From positions 3,351,001 to 3,415,000 of the forward strand of contig NZ_CP048209.1 of the NCBI RefSeq assembly GCF_010119935.1: DNA of 64,000 nucleotides, in the 5' to 3' direction. Shown here piece after piece: positions 51,860 to 61,604 of the stretch. A model generated the notes under the pieces. It did no database searches and was not told the origin of the DNA. It saw only the letters and a program-made list of their open reading frames with translations. The position numbers and the translations under genes are program-made. The DNA is from Paenibacillus lycopersici. GTDB lineage: Bacteria; Bacillota; Bacilli; Paenibacillales; Paenibacillaceae. How positions within the stretch are numbered: position 1 is the first letter of the stretch; every line of letters starts with the position of its first letter.

Positions 51860-53458
51860 ATGCCGAATCTGCTGATCGTCGATGATGAAGAAACGACCCG
51901 TAACAGCTTGTCGGAGCTTGTGCCATGGTCCGAATGGGGCATTGCGGAGGTGCGAACGGCCGAGAACGGGGTAACGGCGCTTAAGCTTGCCCAGCATTAC
52001 AGGCCGGCGATCCTGCTGGCCGATATCCGCATGCCGAAGATGAACGGGATCGAGCTGGCACAGCGCATTCGCGATTTGTATCCGGCCTGCGAAATCGTAT
52101 TCCTGAGCGGCTTCGCGGATAAAGCGTACCTGAAATCGGCCATTCAGCTGCAAGCCGTCGATTACTTGGATAAGCCGGTCGAGATGGAACAGTTGAAGCA
52201 GGTGTTTCTCGGCATCGTCAAGCGACTGGCGTCCGCCGTAGGGACGAAAGGGGATATCGCTTTTCTCCGCCAGGAAATCGTCGTGGACTTGATCTGCAAG
52301 AAAGGCGATCTGACCGACTGGATCGCGCGCGCTTCGCCGGATATGCTGCAGCTGAGAGGCGGCGGGCGCTACCGCGTGTACGCGCTGACGCTGCATTGGG
52401 CGTTGGCGGCAGCCGAAGAGGAGAGGACCGTCTGGAAGCACAGCATGCTGAACCGGTTCAATCAAGCGGACGCCTTCCCCGGAACGCGCATGATAGCCGG
52501 CTTCGTGGGCGATAATTGCCTCGTCGTCGCAGCGGAAGCGACTATTCAACGAGGCGGCGAGGAGAAGGGCGCTGCGGAGGGCGAGGCCGAGGGCGAAGAG
52601 CTGGCCTGGCTGATGTTGACTGCCTTATTGGATGTCTGTCCGGCAGGCGCTTGCTCCATCTCGGCCGGATGCAGCGATATGACCCCGCGTACCGATGCGT
52701 TCGCCGGCTTGTACAAGACGGCGCTGACGGCAGCCAGGCGGCATTTCTACCACGGGGACAGCCGGGTGTACATGCCGATCGCGGCAACGGCGGGGTATTC
52801 CTTCGACTTCGATAAGTCCGGCTATGCCGGCTTCAAACGCATGCTGCGCGAAGCGGCTGCTCAAGATGTCATCGACTACGTACGCCGGTTATCGGCGGAC
52901 ATTGCCCGATCGGCCGATCCCGACACGAACAAAATCCGCAATCTCTTCTTCAATCACCTCCGCATTCTGTTCGAGGCGACGATGCAGTGGGACGAAGCGA
53001 ACGCGGGCGACGAGAACGAAACCACATACATGTGGCGCGAGATCGATACCCGCGCAACGCTCGAAGAGCTGACGCGGTTCCTGCTCGCGCACGTCGAGAT
53101 GACGCTCCAGAAGCCGGCGGCGAACGGCGTTGACAAAATCGACGAAATCAAGCGATATATCGACCATCACTATGCCAGCAATCAAATCTCGATCCAATCG
53201 ATTGCCGATCATACGCATTTGAGCCAGACCTATCTCTGTGCCCTATTCAAGAAAGCGACCGGCCGAACGGTGAACGATTACATCACCGCGCTTCGCATCG
53301 AGAAAGCGAAGGCGCTGCTGCTCGACCGCGGCAAGAAGCTGTACGAGATCACGGCGGACGTCGGCCTGATCGACACGAACTATTTCTCCACGCTGTTCAA
53401 GAAATACACCGGCATGACGCCCTCCGACTATCGGACGAAGAGCTTCCATGAAGCATGA
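51860..53458 (+). CDS. YesN-type AraC/CheY response regulator
   Basis: A 532-residue response regulator. The receiver domain (1-~120) has D8/D9 and the phosphoacceptor D55 in ILLADIRMPKMNG, with K near 103 in DKPVEMEQL. A linker of ~300 residues with no named domain follows; the C-terminal ~100 residues carry the AraC double helix-turn-helix (ISIQSIADHTHLSQTYLCALFK and YEITADVGLIDTNYFSTLFK, ending TGMTPSDYR). Several in-frame upstream start codons exist (ORF opens 51692), but AAAGGGG places the start at the ATG at 51860. The gene overlaps its kinase by 11 bp. It probably activates the transporter operon at 55391. Confidence 0.92.
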   Translation: MPNLLIVDDEETTRNSLSELVPWSEWGIAEVRTAENGVTALKLAQHYRPAILLADIRMPKMNGIELAQRIRDLYPACEIVFLSGFADKAYLKSAIQLQAVDYLDKPVEMEQLKQVFLGIVKRLASAVGTKGDIAFLRQEIVVDLICKKGDLTDWIARASPDMLQLRGGGRYRVYALTLHWALAAAEEERTVWKHSMLNRFNQADAFPGTRMIAGFVGDNCLVVAAEATIQRGGEEKGAAEGEAEGEELAWLMLTALLDVCPAGACSISAGCSDMTPRTDAFAGLYKTALTAARRHFYHGDSRVYMPIAATAGYSFDFDKSGYAGFKRMLREAAAQDVIDYVRRLSADIARSADPDTNKIRNLFFNHLRILFEATMQWDEANAGDENETTYMWREIDTRATLEELTRFLLAHVEMTLQKPAANGVDKIDEIKRYIDHHYASNQISIQSIADHTHLSQTYLCALFKKATGRTVNDYITALRIEKAKALLLDRGKKLYEITADVGLIDTNYFSTLFKKYTGMTPSDYRTKSFHEA

Positions 53459-55229
53459 CTTCTACCGCAATTTAAACCTGCAGTACAAGCTGTTCCTGCA
53501 GTATCTGCTCCTGCTTGCCATCGCGTTCACGCTGTTCATCGCGCTCAATTACCGCATCACGTCCAAGGATCTTGAAGCGCAGGCGAAATACTCCTCCCAG
53601 CAGGTATTCGAGCAGAGCCGCTCCTTCCTGGAATACAAGCTCTATGTGGCCGAGAACTACCTGACCATTCTGGCCTCCAACGAGCGCATGCAGGATATTC
53701 TGCACCGGGACGCGTCGTACTACTTGAATCACTACGGGTTATGGAGCTTCGACGTCGAAGACATTCGGAAGCAGTTCTACATCACGAAGCCGAGCGAAGA
53801 CATTATCAAGACAAGCTTGTATACGGCGCAAGCGGTCGCTTCCGCGAACGAGACGGACGACGTCATGCGCATGACGCGAATCGAAGCGAAGCCGTGGTAC
53901 GCCAGTCTGCAGCGAAGCACGTCGACATTCGAGCTCTTCCCGAATACGATTCAGGAGCGCGAATTATCGGCAGAGCGCACCGACACGTTCTCGATCGCGA
54001 GGAGCATCTACGACAACGAAAACTTCCGCAACGTCCTCGGCGTGTTGACCGTCGACATTCCGAGAAGCCTTTTCGCCTCCATTCTGGACCGGGTCGCCTT
54101 CTCGGAGAATTCATCCGTCTATCTCATCAATCGGGCCGGCCAGCCGATCGCGCGTTCTTCGACGTCCGCCGCAGGGGATGTCGTCTTCAAACCCGATATG
54201 CTGGATGCGATCCCCGCCGTCGACCTGAAGGCCGGCGACTGGCGGAAGCGCAGCTTGGACGGCATGGACTATCTAGTCGGCGCGCAGAACGTCGCGGATA
54301 CGGACTGGTATCTGGTCAGTCTGACGCCGTATAAAGAAATCGTGCGGTCCCAGAGGAAAGCGATGAAGCAGATGCTGCTGCTGACGTTCTTGATCGGACT
54401 GTTCCTGCTGCCCCTTGCGTTCGTCGCGGCATCGTCCACCACCCGGCGCATCCGCCGCTTGATCTCGCAGATGAAGAGCGTCAAGAAAGGCGATTTCGCG
54501 ATTCGCGTCCAGCATGACGGCAAGGACGAAATCGGAGAGCTGGGGCGGAACTTCCAGACGATGATCGCCAAAGTGTCGCAGCTGTTGGACGAGAAGTACA
54601 CCCTCGGGCAGGAAGTCAAGTCCATGGAGCTGAAGGCGCTTCAAGCGCAGATTAATCCGCATTTTCTCTATAACACGCTGGACCTGATCTACTGGAAGGC
54701 GCTGCGCATTCAGGAACAGAGCATCTACGAGCTGGTTCAATCGTTGTCCAAGTTCTATAAGCTCAGCCTGAGCAAGGGCGAGGATATCGTCTGCCTGCGC
54801 AGCGAAATCGAGCATATCGCCGCGTACATCGACATTCAGAACGCCAGGTTCAAGAACGGCATTCGCCTCGTCATCGACATACCGGACGAGCTTTACGACC
54901 GGCCGATGCCCAAAATCACGCTGCAGCCGCTCGTCGAGAACGCGATCATTCACGGCATTCTGGAGACGGAAGAAGAGACGGGAACGATCACCGTCAGCGC
55001 CGCGGCGGACGGCGGCAAATTCGTCATCCGCGTCGCCGATAACGGCGTCGGCATGTCCGAGGCGCGCATCGGCACGATGTTCGCGCAAGAGACGGACGAT
55101 CCGAGCCGCGGATACGGAGCCGGCAACATCAACACGCGGATCAAGCTGTTGCATGGCGAAGAATACGGCTTGTCCTACCGCCGGCATGAAGGACCCGGCA
55201 TCTCCGCGATCGTAGAGCTGCCGCTCTAA
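53448..55229 (+). CDS. YesM-type sensor histidine kinase
   Basis: A 593-residue membrane kinase. The first membrane helix is at ~12-35 (LFLQYLLLLAIAFTLFIAL) and the second at ~305-330, flanking an extracytoplasmic sensor of ~270 residues. A HAMP linker follows, then the His_kinase motif LQAQINPHFLYNTLD with phosphoacceptor H405, and an HATPase domain with the N box LVENAIIHGI and G boxes VADNGVGMS and GYGAGNINTR. It detects a sugar or a bound lipoprotein outside the cell and phosphorylates the response regulator encoded just upstream. The gene overlaps that one by 11 bp. Confidence 0.94.
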   Translation: MKHDFYRNLNLQYKLFLQYLLLLAIAFTLFIALNYRITSKDLEAQAKYSSQQVFEQSRSFLEYKLYVAENYLTILASNERMQDILHRDASYYLNHYGLWSFDVEDIRKQFYITKPSEDIIKTSLYTAQAVASANETDDVMRMTRIEAKPWYASLQRSTSTFELFPNTIQERELSAERTDTFSIARSIYDNENFRNVLGVLTVDIPRSLFASILDRVAFSENSSVYLINRAGQPIARSSTSAAGDVVFKPDMLDAIPAVDLKAGDWRKRSLDGMDYLVGAQNVADTDWYLVSLTPYKEIVRSQRKAMKQMLLLTFLIGLFLLPLAFVAASSTTRRIRRLISQMKSVKKGDFAIRVQHDGKDEIGELGRNFQTMIAKVSQLLDEKYTLGQEVKSMELKALQAQINPHFLYNTLDLIYWKALRIQEQSIYELVQSLSKFYKLSLSKGEDIVCLRSEIEHIAAYIDIQNARFKNGIRLVIDIPDELYDRPMPKITLQPLVENAIIHGILETEEETGTITVSAAADGGKFVIRVADNGVGMSEARIGTMFAQETDDPSRGYGAGNINTRIKLLHGEEYGLSYRRHEGPGISAIVELPL

Positions 55230-55335
55230 AGCGCCGCATTTCACGCCTCTTGTTGTGGAATGCGGTTTTTCTTGCTGCGGCCCCGGGATCGTAAGAATAA
55301 CAAGGTTTCGTAATTTTGACGCGTGGCAGCCGTTA

Positions 55336-55349
55336 TGAAAACGCTTTAT
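55336..55349 (+). promoter_or_regulatory. cre-like site before the third sugar transporter
   Basis: TGAAAACGCTTTAT matches the cre consensus TGWAANCGNTNWCA except at the last two bases, and sits 42 bp before the permease start. It suggests glucose repression of the transporter in addition to control by the two-component system. Confidence 0.5.
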
Positions 55350-55390
55350 TATGAAAGCAGAACCAATTCGACAGAGATCGAGGTGAACGA

Positions 55391-56329
55391 ATGCGCGATG
55401 CACAGGTTCGCAAGAAGCGGGGATTCGTGTACGAGATCGTCAAGAACCGCGTGCTGTATGTCATGTTCTTGCCGGTCGGCCTTTATTTTCTCGTACTGGC
55501 CTACCTGCCCATGCCGGGCATTATTATCGCGTTCAAAGAGTACTCGTACGACGGGGGCATCTTCGGCAGCAAATGGAACGGCATGAAGAATTTCGATTAT
55601 TTCTTTCAATCCGGCAAGCTGTGGCTCGTCACGAAGAACACGCTGTTGTATAATCTCGTGTTTCTGACGGCAAGCACCGTGCTCGCCGTGATCGTGGCCA
55701 TCCTGATCGCGGAGATGGCCGGCAAATGGTTCAAGAAGACGGCGCAAACCTTCATGTTCCTGCCGTATTTCATCTCCTGGGTAACCGTCTCGGCGTTCTT
55801 CTACAACATCTTCAATTACGATTACGGCGCTTTGAACGGATGGCTGACAACGCTTGGATCCGAGAAAATCGATATTTATTCCAATCCCGATATCTGGCTC
55901 TTGCTGCTTCCGATCTTCTACGTGTGGAAGGGCATTGGATTCTCCAGCGTGCTGTACCTGGCAGCCATTATGGGCACGGACCAGGAGAGCTACGAATCGG
56001 CCAAAATCGACGGGGCGAACCTGTTTCAGCGAATCTGGCATATTACGCTCCCGCTGCTCAGGCCGACGATCATCACGCTCGTGCTGCTCGGCCTCTCCAG
56101 AATCATGCGCGGCGAATTCGACATGTTCTACCAATTGATCGGCGATAACGGCCTTCTCGCGGACAAAACGGACATCATCGACACCTTCGTCTTCCGCACC
56201 TTGATCTTCGCGAACGACTTCGGCATGTCGTCGGCGGGCGGCGTGTATCAATCGGTGCTGAGCTTCTTCATTATCTATACGGTCAATTGGCTGGTCAAAA
56301 GGTGGAATCGCGATTATGCGCTCTATTGA
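55391..56329 (+). CDS. ABC permease, LplB/YteP type (third transporter)
   Basis: A 312-residue permease with six predicted helices and the family block LPVGLYFLVLAYLPMPGIIIAFKEY near the N-terminus. The EAA loop is YESAKIDGANLFQRIWHITLPLL. The C-terminus NWLVKRWNRDYALY is of LplB style. GAGGTGAACG precedes the ATG. It is the first gene of a permease-permease-binding-protein operon downstream of the YesN/YesM pair. No ATPase is encoded nearby. Confidence 0.94.
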   Translation: MRDAQVRKKRGFVYEIVKNRVLYVMFLPVGLYFLVLAYLPMPGIIIAFKEYSYDGGIFGSKWNGMKNFDYFFQSGKLWLVTKNTLLYNLVFLTASTVLAVIVAILIAEMAGKWFKKTAQTFMFLPYFISWVTVSAFFYNIFNYDYGALNGWLTTLGSEKIDIYSNPDIWLLLLPIFYVWKGIGFSSVLYLAAIMGTDQESYESAKIDGANLFQRIWHITLPLLRPTIITLVLLGLSRIMRGEFDMFYQLIGDNGLLADKTDIIDTFVFRTLIFANDFGMSSAGGVYQSVLSFFIIYTVNWLVKRWNRDYALY

Positions 56330-56356
56330 ACATCGACATGGGGGGAGGGGAACCGC

Positions 56357-57244
56357 TTGAAAAAGGGAAAGGACGTTATCGCATTCAACATCATCGCGTT
56401 CGCGGTCGTGGGCTTCGTCGGCCTCGCCTGCATATTGCCGTTCCTGATGCTGCTCGTCGGCTCCTTCCAATCGGAGAGCTCGATCTTGACGCATGGCTAC
56501 TCGCTGATTCCGCGCACCTTGGATTGGGGCGCTTATTCCTTCATCTTTCGGGAGCCTGACAAAATCATTCACAGCTACCTGGTCACGATTTTCTTGACGG
56601 TCGCAGGCACAAGCATCTCGATCTTCTTCTCGTCGATGACGGCATACGTACTCGCGAGGAAGGACGTGAAATACCGCAACGGCATGGCGTTCTACCTGTT
56701 CTTCACGACGTTGTTCAGCGGCGGTCTCGTGCCTTATTACTTGCTCATGTCCAATTACCTGGAGCTGCGCAACACGATGTCGATCCTGCTGCTGAACGGG
56801 ATGTTCAACGTGCTGTATATCCTCATCCTCCGAACCTACATCGCGAACAGCATCCCGGATTCCATCTCCGAGTCCGCGAAGATCGACGGCGCGAACGATT
56901 TCGCCATCTTCATCCGGGTCGTCTTCCCGCTGCTGAAGCCCGCGCTCGCTTCCATCGGCCTGTTCGTCGCGCTCGGTTACTGGAACGACTGGTATACGGC
57001 TACGCTGTTCATCACCAAGGAGAATTTGTTTCCGCTCCAATATTCGCTCTATCGGATATTGAGCTCCACCACGTTCGCGAAGCAGATGCTGCAGAACAAC
57101 GGCGCCGTATCCGCGATCGAACTGCCGGAGCAGACCGTGAAGCTGGCGCTGACCGTCGTGGCGACCGGACCGATCGTCTTCGCGTATCCGTTCGTCCAGA
57201 AGTATTTTGTCGCCGGCCTGACCATCGGTTCGGTGAAAGGCTGA
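56357..57244 (+). CDS. ABC permease, LplC/YtcP type (third transporter)
   Basis: A 295-residue permease starting with TTG 7 nt after GGGGAGGGG. It has six predicted helices, the EAA loop SISESAKIDGANDFAIFIRVVFPLL and the C-terminus QKYFVAGLTIGSVKG. It forms the membrane channel with the gene 27 bp upstream; the binding lipoprotein gene follows after 107 bp. Confidence 0.94.
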   Translation: MKKGKDVIAFNIIAFAVVGFVGLACILPFLMLLVGSFQSESSILTHGYSLIPRTLDWGAYSFIFREPDKIIHSYLVTIFLTVAGTSISIFFSSMTAYVLARKDVKYRNGMAFYLFFTTLFSGGLVPYYLLMSNYLELRNTMSILLLNGMFNVLYILILRTYIANSIPDSISESAKIDGANDFAIFIRVVFPLLKPALASIGLFVALGYWNDWYTATLFITKENLFPLQYSLYRILSSTTFAKQMLQNNGAVSAIELPEQTVKLALTVVATGPIVFAYPFVQKYFVAGLTIGSVKG

Positions 57245-57351
57245 AGCGCGGCTCGTTCGTCCGGCGATTCCGGTGCATGATTGCCCAGGTTAATCCCGCC
57301 AATCGGCGGTTAACAGTCTTCATTCAACATATAAATGGGAGGGAAGCGAGG

Positions 57352-58995
57352 ATGAACAAGCGATTCAAATCGATGCGACTCGGGCTTGCCGTTGTCCTGT
57401 GCCTGTCGGTCATCTTGTCCGCGTGTTCCAATAACGGCAATGGCGGCGGTAACAAAACGGCGGACGACAGCACGAGCAAGAACGCGAATGCAGCGAACGC
57501 GGACAAGAACGCGGCCGCAGCTTCGGGCAATAATGCCGGCGGCACGACGAATGCTTCGAAGGATGCCGATGACAATGCCGATACGCCGAAGCTGGACAAA
57601 GTAACGCTCCGGTTCGTGCTGCTCGGGGAGGCCCCGAAAGACAACGATGCGGTGATGGCCGAAGTCAACAAGAAGCTGGAAGCGGACATTAACGCGACGA
57701 TCGAGCTGACGTACATTCCGTTCGCGGACATCAACACGAAGTACCCGCTCGTCCTTGCGTCTCCGCAGGATTGGGACGTCATCTACGGCAACATTAATTA
57801 CGGCTCCAACGCGTCGAAAGGCGGTTATCACGAAATCGCGATGGACGACGTCAACAAGTACATGCCGCTGACCGCGCAGGCGACCTCCGACGGCCAATGG
57901 GCGGACGCCCTCGTCAACGGCAAAATCTACATGATCCCGCAAACGTTCAAGGAGCTCGACGTCGGTACGGGCTTCTACCGCGAAGATCTTCGCAAGAAGT
58001 ACAACGTACCGGAGATCAAGACCTTCAAGGACCTGGGCGCCTATTTCCAAGCGATCAAGGACAACGAGAAGGGCATGCTGCCGGTAGACGGATCTGCGAC
58101 GGACATCCAGGGCATCTTCGGCGGCTTGATGAAGAATTACGTCATTCGCGAAGCGCCGTATCTGACCGGCTTCTTCCCGGACGACCCGAGCTATACGATT
58201 ACGGGCCTGTTCGACGACGATTTCAAAGCGAAATTCATCGAAGCCGCCAAGACGATGAAGGAGTGGGCGGACAAGGGGCTGCTGCCGAAGAATGCGTTCG
58301 CGCAGAAGACGGCCGCCGCCGATCTGGCCAAAGCGGGCAAATCCGGCTACTGGGCCAACGCGTTCGAGAATTACGCGCAGTACAGCTCGGACATGATCGC
58401 CAAAGGATGGGAGCTCGGCGCCGTCAACAATTTGACGGACAGCGGCGTCGTCATGACTCGCCCGGCTACGGGCAACGGCTTCTCGATTTCGCCGAAAACG
58501 TCCAATTACGAGCGGGCGCTGATGGCCATCGACCTGCTGCACCAGGACAAAGCATACAATATGCTGCTCGCATTCGGCATTGAGGGCAAGAACTACACGA
58601 TCAACGCCGACGGCAAGCTGGTCGTCGCTCAGGCCGATCCGAATCCGTACCCGATGTACGGCGCCGGCTGGTGGTCCAACAATCGCGATCAATGGCCGCC
58701 GCTCGAGAGCTATACCCAGCAGTACATCGATACGAAGAACGCGCTGCTCGAGAAAGCGCAGCCGTATTTGCTGAACGGCTTCAACATCGATACGACGAAC
58801 ATCAAGACGGAGCTTGCGAACATAACGAATATCGATAAGCAGTACAGCGCCCCGATCCAATTAGGCCTTGTGAAGGACGTCGATGCCGCTGTCGCCGATC
58901 TGATCGCGCGCTACAAGAAAGCGGGCGCCGAGAAGGTCATCGACGAAGTCAAGAAGCAAGCGGCGGCCTTCGTCGCGTCGAAGCAGATCAAATAA
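57352..58995 (+). CDS. LplA-type ABC substrate-binding lipoprotein with DUF3502-like tail
   Basis: A 547-residue lipoprotein. The signal peptide ends ILSAC (C25), followed by an Asn/Ala/Asp-rich linker of ~60 residues and the solute-binding fold (LRFVLLGEAPKDNDAVMAEVNKKLE). The last ~130 residues fit the DUF3502 tail common to LplA proteins. The ATG at 57352 has GGGAGGGAAGCGAGG upstream; an earlier in-frame start at 57277 has none. In this transporter the binding protein is encoded last. A strong terminator follows. The YesM sensor may recognise this protein when loaded. Confidence 0.93.
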   Translation: MNKRFKSMRLGLAVVLCLSVILSACSNNGNGGGNKTADDSTSKNANAANADKNAAAASGNNAGGTTNASKDADDNADTPKLDKVTLRFVLLGEAPKDNDAVMAEVNKKLEADINATIELTYIPFADINTKYPLVLASPQDWDVIYGNINYGSNASKGGYHEIAMDDVNKYMPLTAQATSDGQWADALVNGKIYMIPQTFKELDVGTGFYREDLRKKYNVPEIKTFKDLGAYFQAIKDNEKGMLPVDGSATDIQGIFGGLMKNYVIREAPYLTGFFPDDPSYTITGLFDDDFKAKFIEAAKTMKEWADKGLLPKNAFAQKTAAADLAKAGKSGYWANAFENYAQYSSDMIAKGWELGAVNNLTDSGVVMTRPATGNGFSISPKTSNYERALMAIDLLHQDKAYNMLLAFGIEGKNYTINADGKLVVAQADPNPYPMYGAGWWSNNRDQWPPLESYTQQYIDTKNALLEKAQPYLLNGFNIDTTNIKTELANITNIDKQYSAPIQLGLVKDVDAAVADLIARYKKAGAEKVIDEVKKQAAAFVASKQIK

Positions 58996-59013
58996 TACGC
59001 AGCGGATAACGCA

Positions 59014-59053
59014 AAAAGGGAGCAGATTGCCGAATGGCAGCCTGCTCCCTTTT
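59014..59053. terminator. Bidirectional terminator between lipoprotein gene and ger operon
   Basis: AAAAGGGAGCAG (59014-59025) and CTGCTCCCTTTT (59042-59053) form a perfect 12-bp stem. A's and T's at both ends let it stop the lipoprotein transcript and, from the other side, the ger operon. Confidence 0.9.
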
Positions 59054-59114
59054 AGCCTGTGCGCCGGCAACCTTAATAATGCTTCGCCAGCATCCAGGAA
59101 GATGGACGAAATCG

Positions 59115-59309
59115 CTAGAACGCGTTAAGGAAACCGGCGATTAAGGCAGTTAATCGAATTGGCTTATCGAGAATCAGCAGACCTAACTGGACAATTCCGA
59201 TTAGCGACATGAGCGCGAAGAGGATGAGTTCGTTCAAGGGGCGCCGCTGCTTTCGAAAGTAGACGAACAGCCCGCAGAACAAGCCGATTGACAGCAGGAA
59301 AGGAATCAT
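59115..59309 (-). CDS. Small membrane protein at the end of the ger operon
   Basis: A 64-residue protein with two predicted membrane helices: FLLSIGLFCGLFVYF and ELILFALMSLIGIVQLGLLIL. The ATG at 59309 overlaps the GerAB-type stop codon by 4 bp (ATGA), so it is translationally coupled; the longer frame starting at 59423 overlaps the neighbour and has no ribosome site. Small two-helix proteins are known in some ger operons (GerD-independent, sometimes called D subunits) and modulate receptor action. I cannot name a family with certainty. Confidence 0.75.
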   Translation of the reverse strand: MIPFLLSIGLFCGLFVYFRKQRRPLNELILFALMSLIGIVQLGLLILDKPIRLTALIAGFLNAF

Positions 59310-60406
59310 GAGGCAGTCGCCCTCCCGGCAGTCCAGCGTTTGATCAGGTAGACGAGAATGAGCAAAATCGGAAGCAATATCGTATCCAGCGCGAAATATT
59401 GAAGTAAATATCGTCCGATCCACTCGAGATCGGCAATTATATTGTCATGCATGCTTTGCGCGAAACCGATGCACATGATCGCGAGCGGGAAGGCGATCAA
59501 TCCGCGGCTTCTCACGGCGAACGTATGCTCGAGGGCGACCGTCGCGCAATAGAAGGACAGGGTCAGCTTAATATAGACCAGGATCAGCCACAGGTTTGAA
59601 ATGGTAGCTTCCAAATGTTCCACGAACGGACTAACCTCCAGCTCCTGTGCAACGACGAAGAGCGGGAAGATGACATGCGAAGCGCGCGATATACCGAGTA
59701 CGCCAGCGACGATGAAAGTGATCAGCGACAGCAGCAATGCGCCGAGTGACGCAGCCTTGATATAATTCCTGCCCGGCTTCTCCTTCACATACGGGAAAAT
59801 CATCAGAAGCGTGAAACCGTCCAGGTAAGGGAATGCAATCATAAAGGCCGACTTGGGGAAGATACCCTCCCAATCGAACGCTCCCACGGGGTTGAACGAT
59901 GACCAATCCCATGTTTTAATCGCGAGGATAAAAAAAAGCGTGAAGCCGATTAGCATCAGCGGGAAGAAGAACTCCGCCGTTCTCGAGATGGCCGCGATCC
60001 CGCGAATGGAGCCGTATGCCGCGATGGTTATGAAGGCGGCGTCGAACACCCATTCGTTGGTATTCTGCAACAATGTGCTGGTCATGAAGTCATCCAGATT
60101 GTTGAGCACCCATGCGCAAGTAAGCAGCATGTGGAAAATAATAATCAAGCTGACGAGCTTCCCGAGAAATTCCCCTAACAACCGCTGCGCGATTTGGACG
60201 ACGTCGAGCCGGGGATAGCGGCTCGACAGAAATATCCAAGGCAGCGTGCAGGCGATGCCGACTGCCCCCGTCCAGAGCGGGACGAGCCAAGCATGCTGAT
60301 GCGCGTTCGCGATCAGGGTGGAGGGGAGCAAGAAGAACGCCGTGCTTAATGTCGCGCATACGATGAGGATATGAAACTGCCGCATGGACAGCATCGTTGA
60401 TTCCAT
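59306..60406 (-). CDS. GerAB-family germinant-receptor permease subunit
   Basis: A 366-residue inner-membrane protein with about ten predicted helices, belonging to the amino acid/polyamine permease-like spore germination family (GerAB/GerKB). The N-terminus MLSMRQFHILIVCATLSTAFFLLPS is typical. It lies in the inner spore membrane and is thought to bind the germinant. It follows the GerAC-type gene by 4 bp with AAGGAG as ribosome site. The A-C-B order matches gerK of Bacillus subtilis rather than gerA. Confidence 0.93.
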   Translation of the reverse strand: MESTMLSMRQFHILIVCATLSTAFFLLPSTLIANAHQHAWLVPLWTGAVGIACTLPWIFLSSRYPRLDVVQIAQRLLGEFLGKLVSLIIIFHMLLTCAWVLNNLDDFMTSTLLQNTNEWVFDAAFITIAAYGSIRGIAAISRTAEFFFPLMLIGFTLFFILAIKTWDWSSFNPVGAFDWEGIFPKSAFMIAFPYLDGFTLLMIFPYVKEKPGRNYIKAASLGALLLSLITFIVAGVLGISRASHVIFPLFVVAQELEVSPFVEHLEATISNLWLILVYIKLTLSFYCATVALEHTFAVRSRGLIAFPLAIMCIGFAQSMHDNIIADLEWIGRYLLQYFALDTILLPILLILVYLIKRWTAGRATAS

Positions 60407-60410
60407 TCGG

Positions 60411-61598
60411 TTAGCTCCTTGTGTAAGGGGTCATGATAACGCCCGTTTTAATAATCTTCGCATGCACGTCGATGGTGATCTTAGCGCCCTCCCAGCTTTC
60501 CGGGGACGCTTTGAGCTTGTGCCAACGTTTCCCATTCTTATGCATGATCTGGTCCTGGATATCGATCAGGTCCCAATGATTCTTCTTGCCCAGTTGTAAT
60601 AACGCGTTCGAATGGGCGGCCATGCGCTCGTCGAACAGCTTCTCGAGCCGATGGAGCGTTGCTGTGTCGATCCGACCGTTCGTATCGATTGAAGCTAATT
60701 TCAATTTCGGATGAATATGTATCCGCAGCTCGAGCCGATTGTTCTTCAGCGTCAATTGGCGCTTGATTCGCGGTTGTCCCATCAATTGGAGCTCCGCTGC
60801 TTCTTGGTTGTCGGTTTCGATCGGCTCGATTAAAGAATGAGCTTCCCCTCTAACGAACAACAGCGAAGCCATTTGGTCGGGCGTCAATTCCCCAACCCGC
60901 TTGCCCTGCTTGATGATCGTGGAACCGAACAGCTCGAAATTCCCTTTATCCCCCTGAATCGTCTCGAACCGCTTCGTAGTGGCCATCGGTTTGCCGACCA
61001 CGCGAATGTTGGAAATAAAGGACAGCTTCGTGCCTTCGTAATTTTCCAGCAGCGTCTTAATCTGGGAATTCGGGCTGGCTGTACTCGCCACGTTGTGTTG
61101 CAGCTCATGGACGCTGCGCAGCTCCTTGCCGGGGTTTCTCTCCAGCGGTACGAACGTATTCATGATGTCCTGTACGGGTGACTTGGCAATGAATACGTTC
61201 GTCGCCATTCTGCGGGTCGGGTCGTTCTCGAGAAAATTAAGCAGGTCGTCCAAGCCCTTCGCGGCCAGACGTTCCGAGACAATGTAAGCCTGATAGTGGC
61301 TGATGAACAGCTTTCGCGGAATGGTACGGGTCGCGGTGCTCGCGAATTCCGCCCATGAATCGGCCTGGAACGCATACGTATACAGCGGCGAGCGGGAGCC
61401 TCCGGACTTGGAACCGGCGACGCCGTTCGGATTAATGATCTGGTAATAAGCCATATAATGGCCCTCTTCATCCATGTCGACGCCGACCATGTCTGCGATG
61501 GCCATATCATTGATTTCTTTCAGATCGGAACAACCCTGCATCGGAAAGCAAACGAATAGCGCAAGCAGGAACAACGTGCCGCGGATCAAGGGCTTCAT
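60411..61598 (-). CDS. GerAC-family germinant-receptor lipoprotein subunit
   Basis: A 395-residue lipoprotein: signal peptide FLLALFVCFPMQGC with lipidated C23, then the Ger(x)C fold beginning DLKEINDMAIADMVGVDMDEEG. Other family features are YTYAFQADSWAEF and a C-terminal ITIDVHAKIIKTG strand. It anchors to the outer face of the inner spore membrane and is needed for receptor function. The start has AGAGGTGA upstream. It follows the GerAA-type gene by 6 bp. Confidence 0.93.
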   Translation of the reverse strand: MKPLIRGTLFLLALFVCFPMQGCSDLKEINDMAIADMVGVDMDEEGHYMAYYQIINPNGVAGSKSGGSRSPLYTYAFQADSWAEFASTATRTIPRKLFISHYQAYIVSERLAAKGLDDLLNFLENDPTRRMATNVFIAKSPVQDIMNTFVPLERNPGKELRSVHELQHNVASTASPNSQIKTLLENYEGTKLSFISNIRVVGKPMATTKRFETIQGDKGNFELFGSTIIKQGKRVGELTPDQMASLLFVRGEAHSLIEPIETDNQEAAELQLMGQPRIKRQLTLKNNRLELRIHIHPKLKLASIDTNGRIDTATLHRLEKLFDERMAAHSNALLQLGKKNHWDLIDIQDQIMHKNGKRWHKLKASPESWEGAKITIDVHAKIIKTGVIMTPYTRS

Positions 61599-61604
61599 GA
61601 AGCA

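Noticed and set aside
55349..57040. A 563-codon minus-strand frame antisense to the third transporter's permeases
   Set aside because: Its product is an implausible run of charged residues, while both permeases on the other strand have full family motifs.
57310..58860. A 516-codon minus-strand frame antisense to the third binding lipoprotein
   Set aside because: Same codon-shadow pattern; the + strand encodes a complete lipoprotein with signal peptide and terminator.
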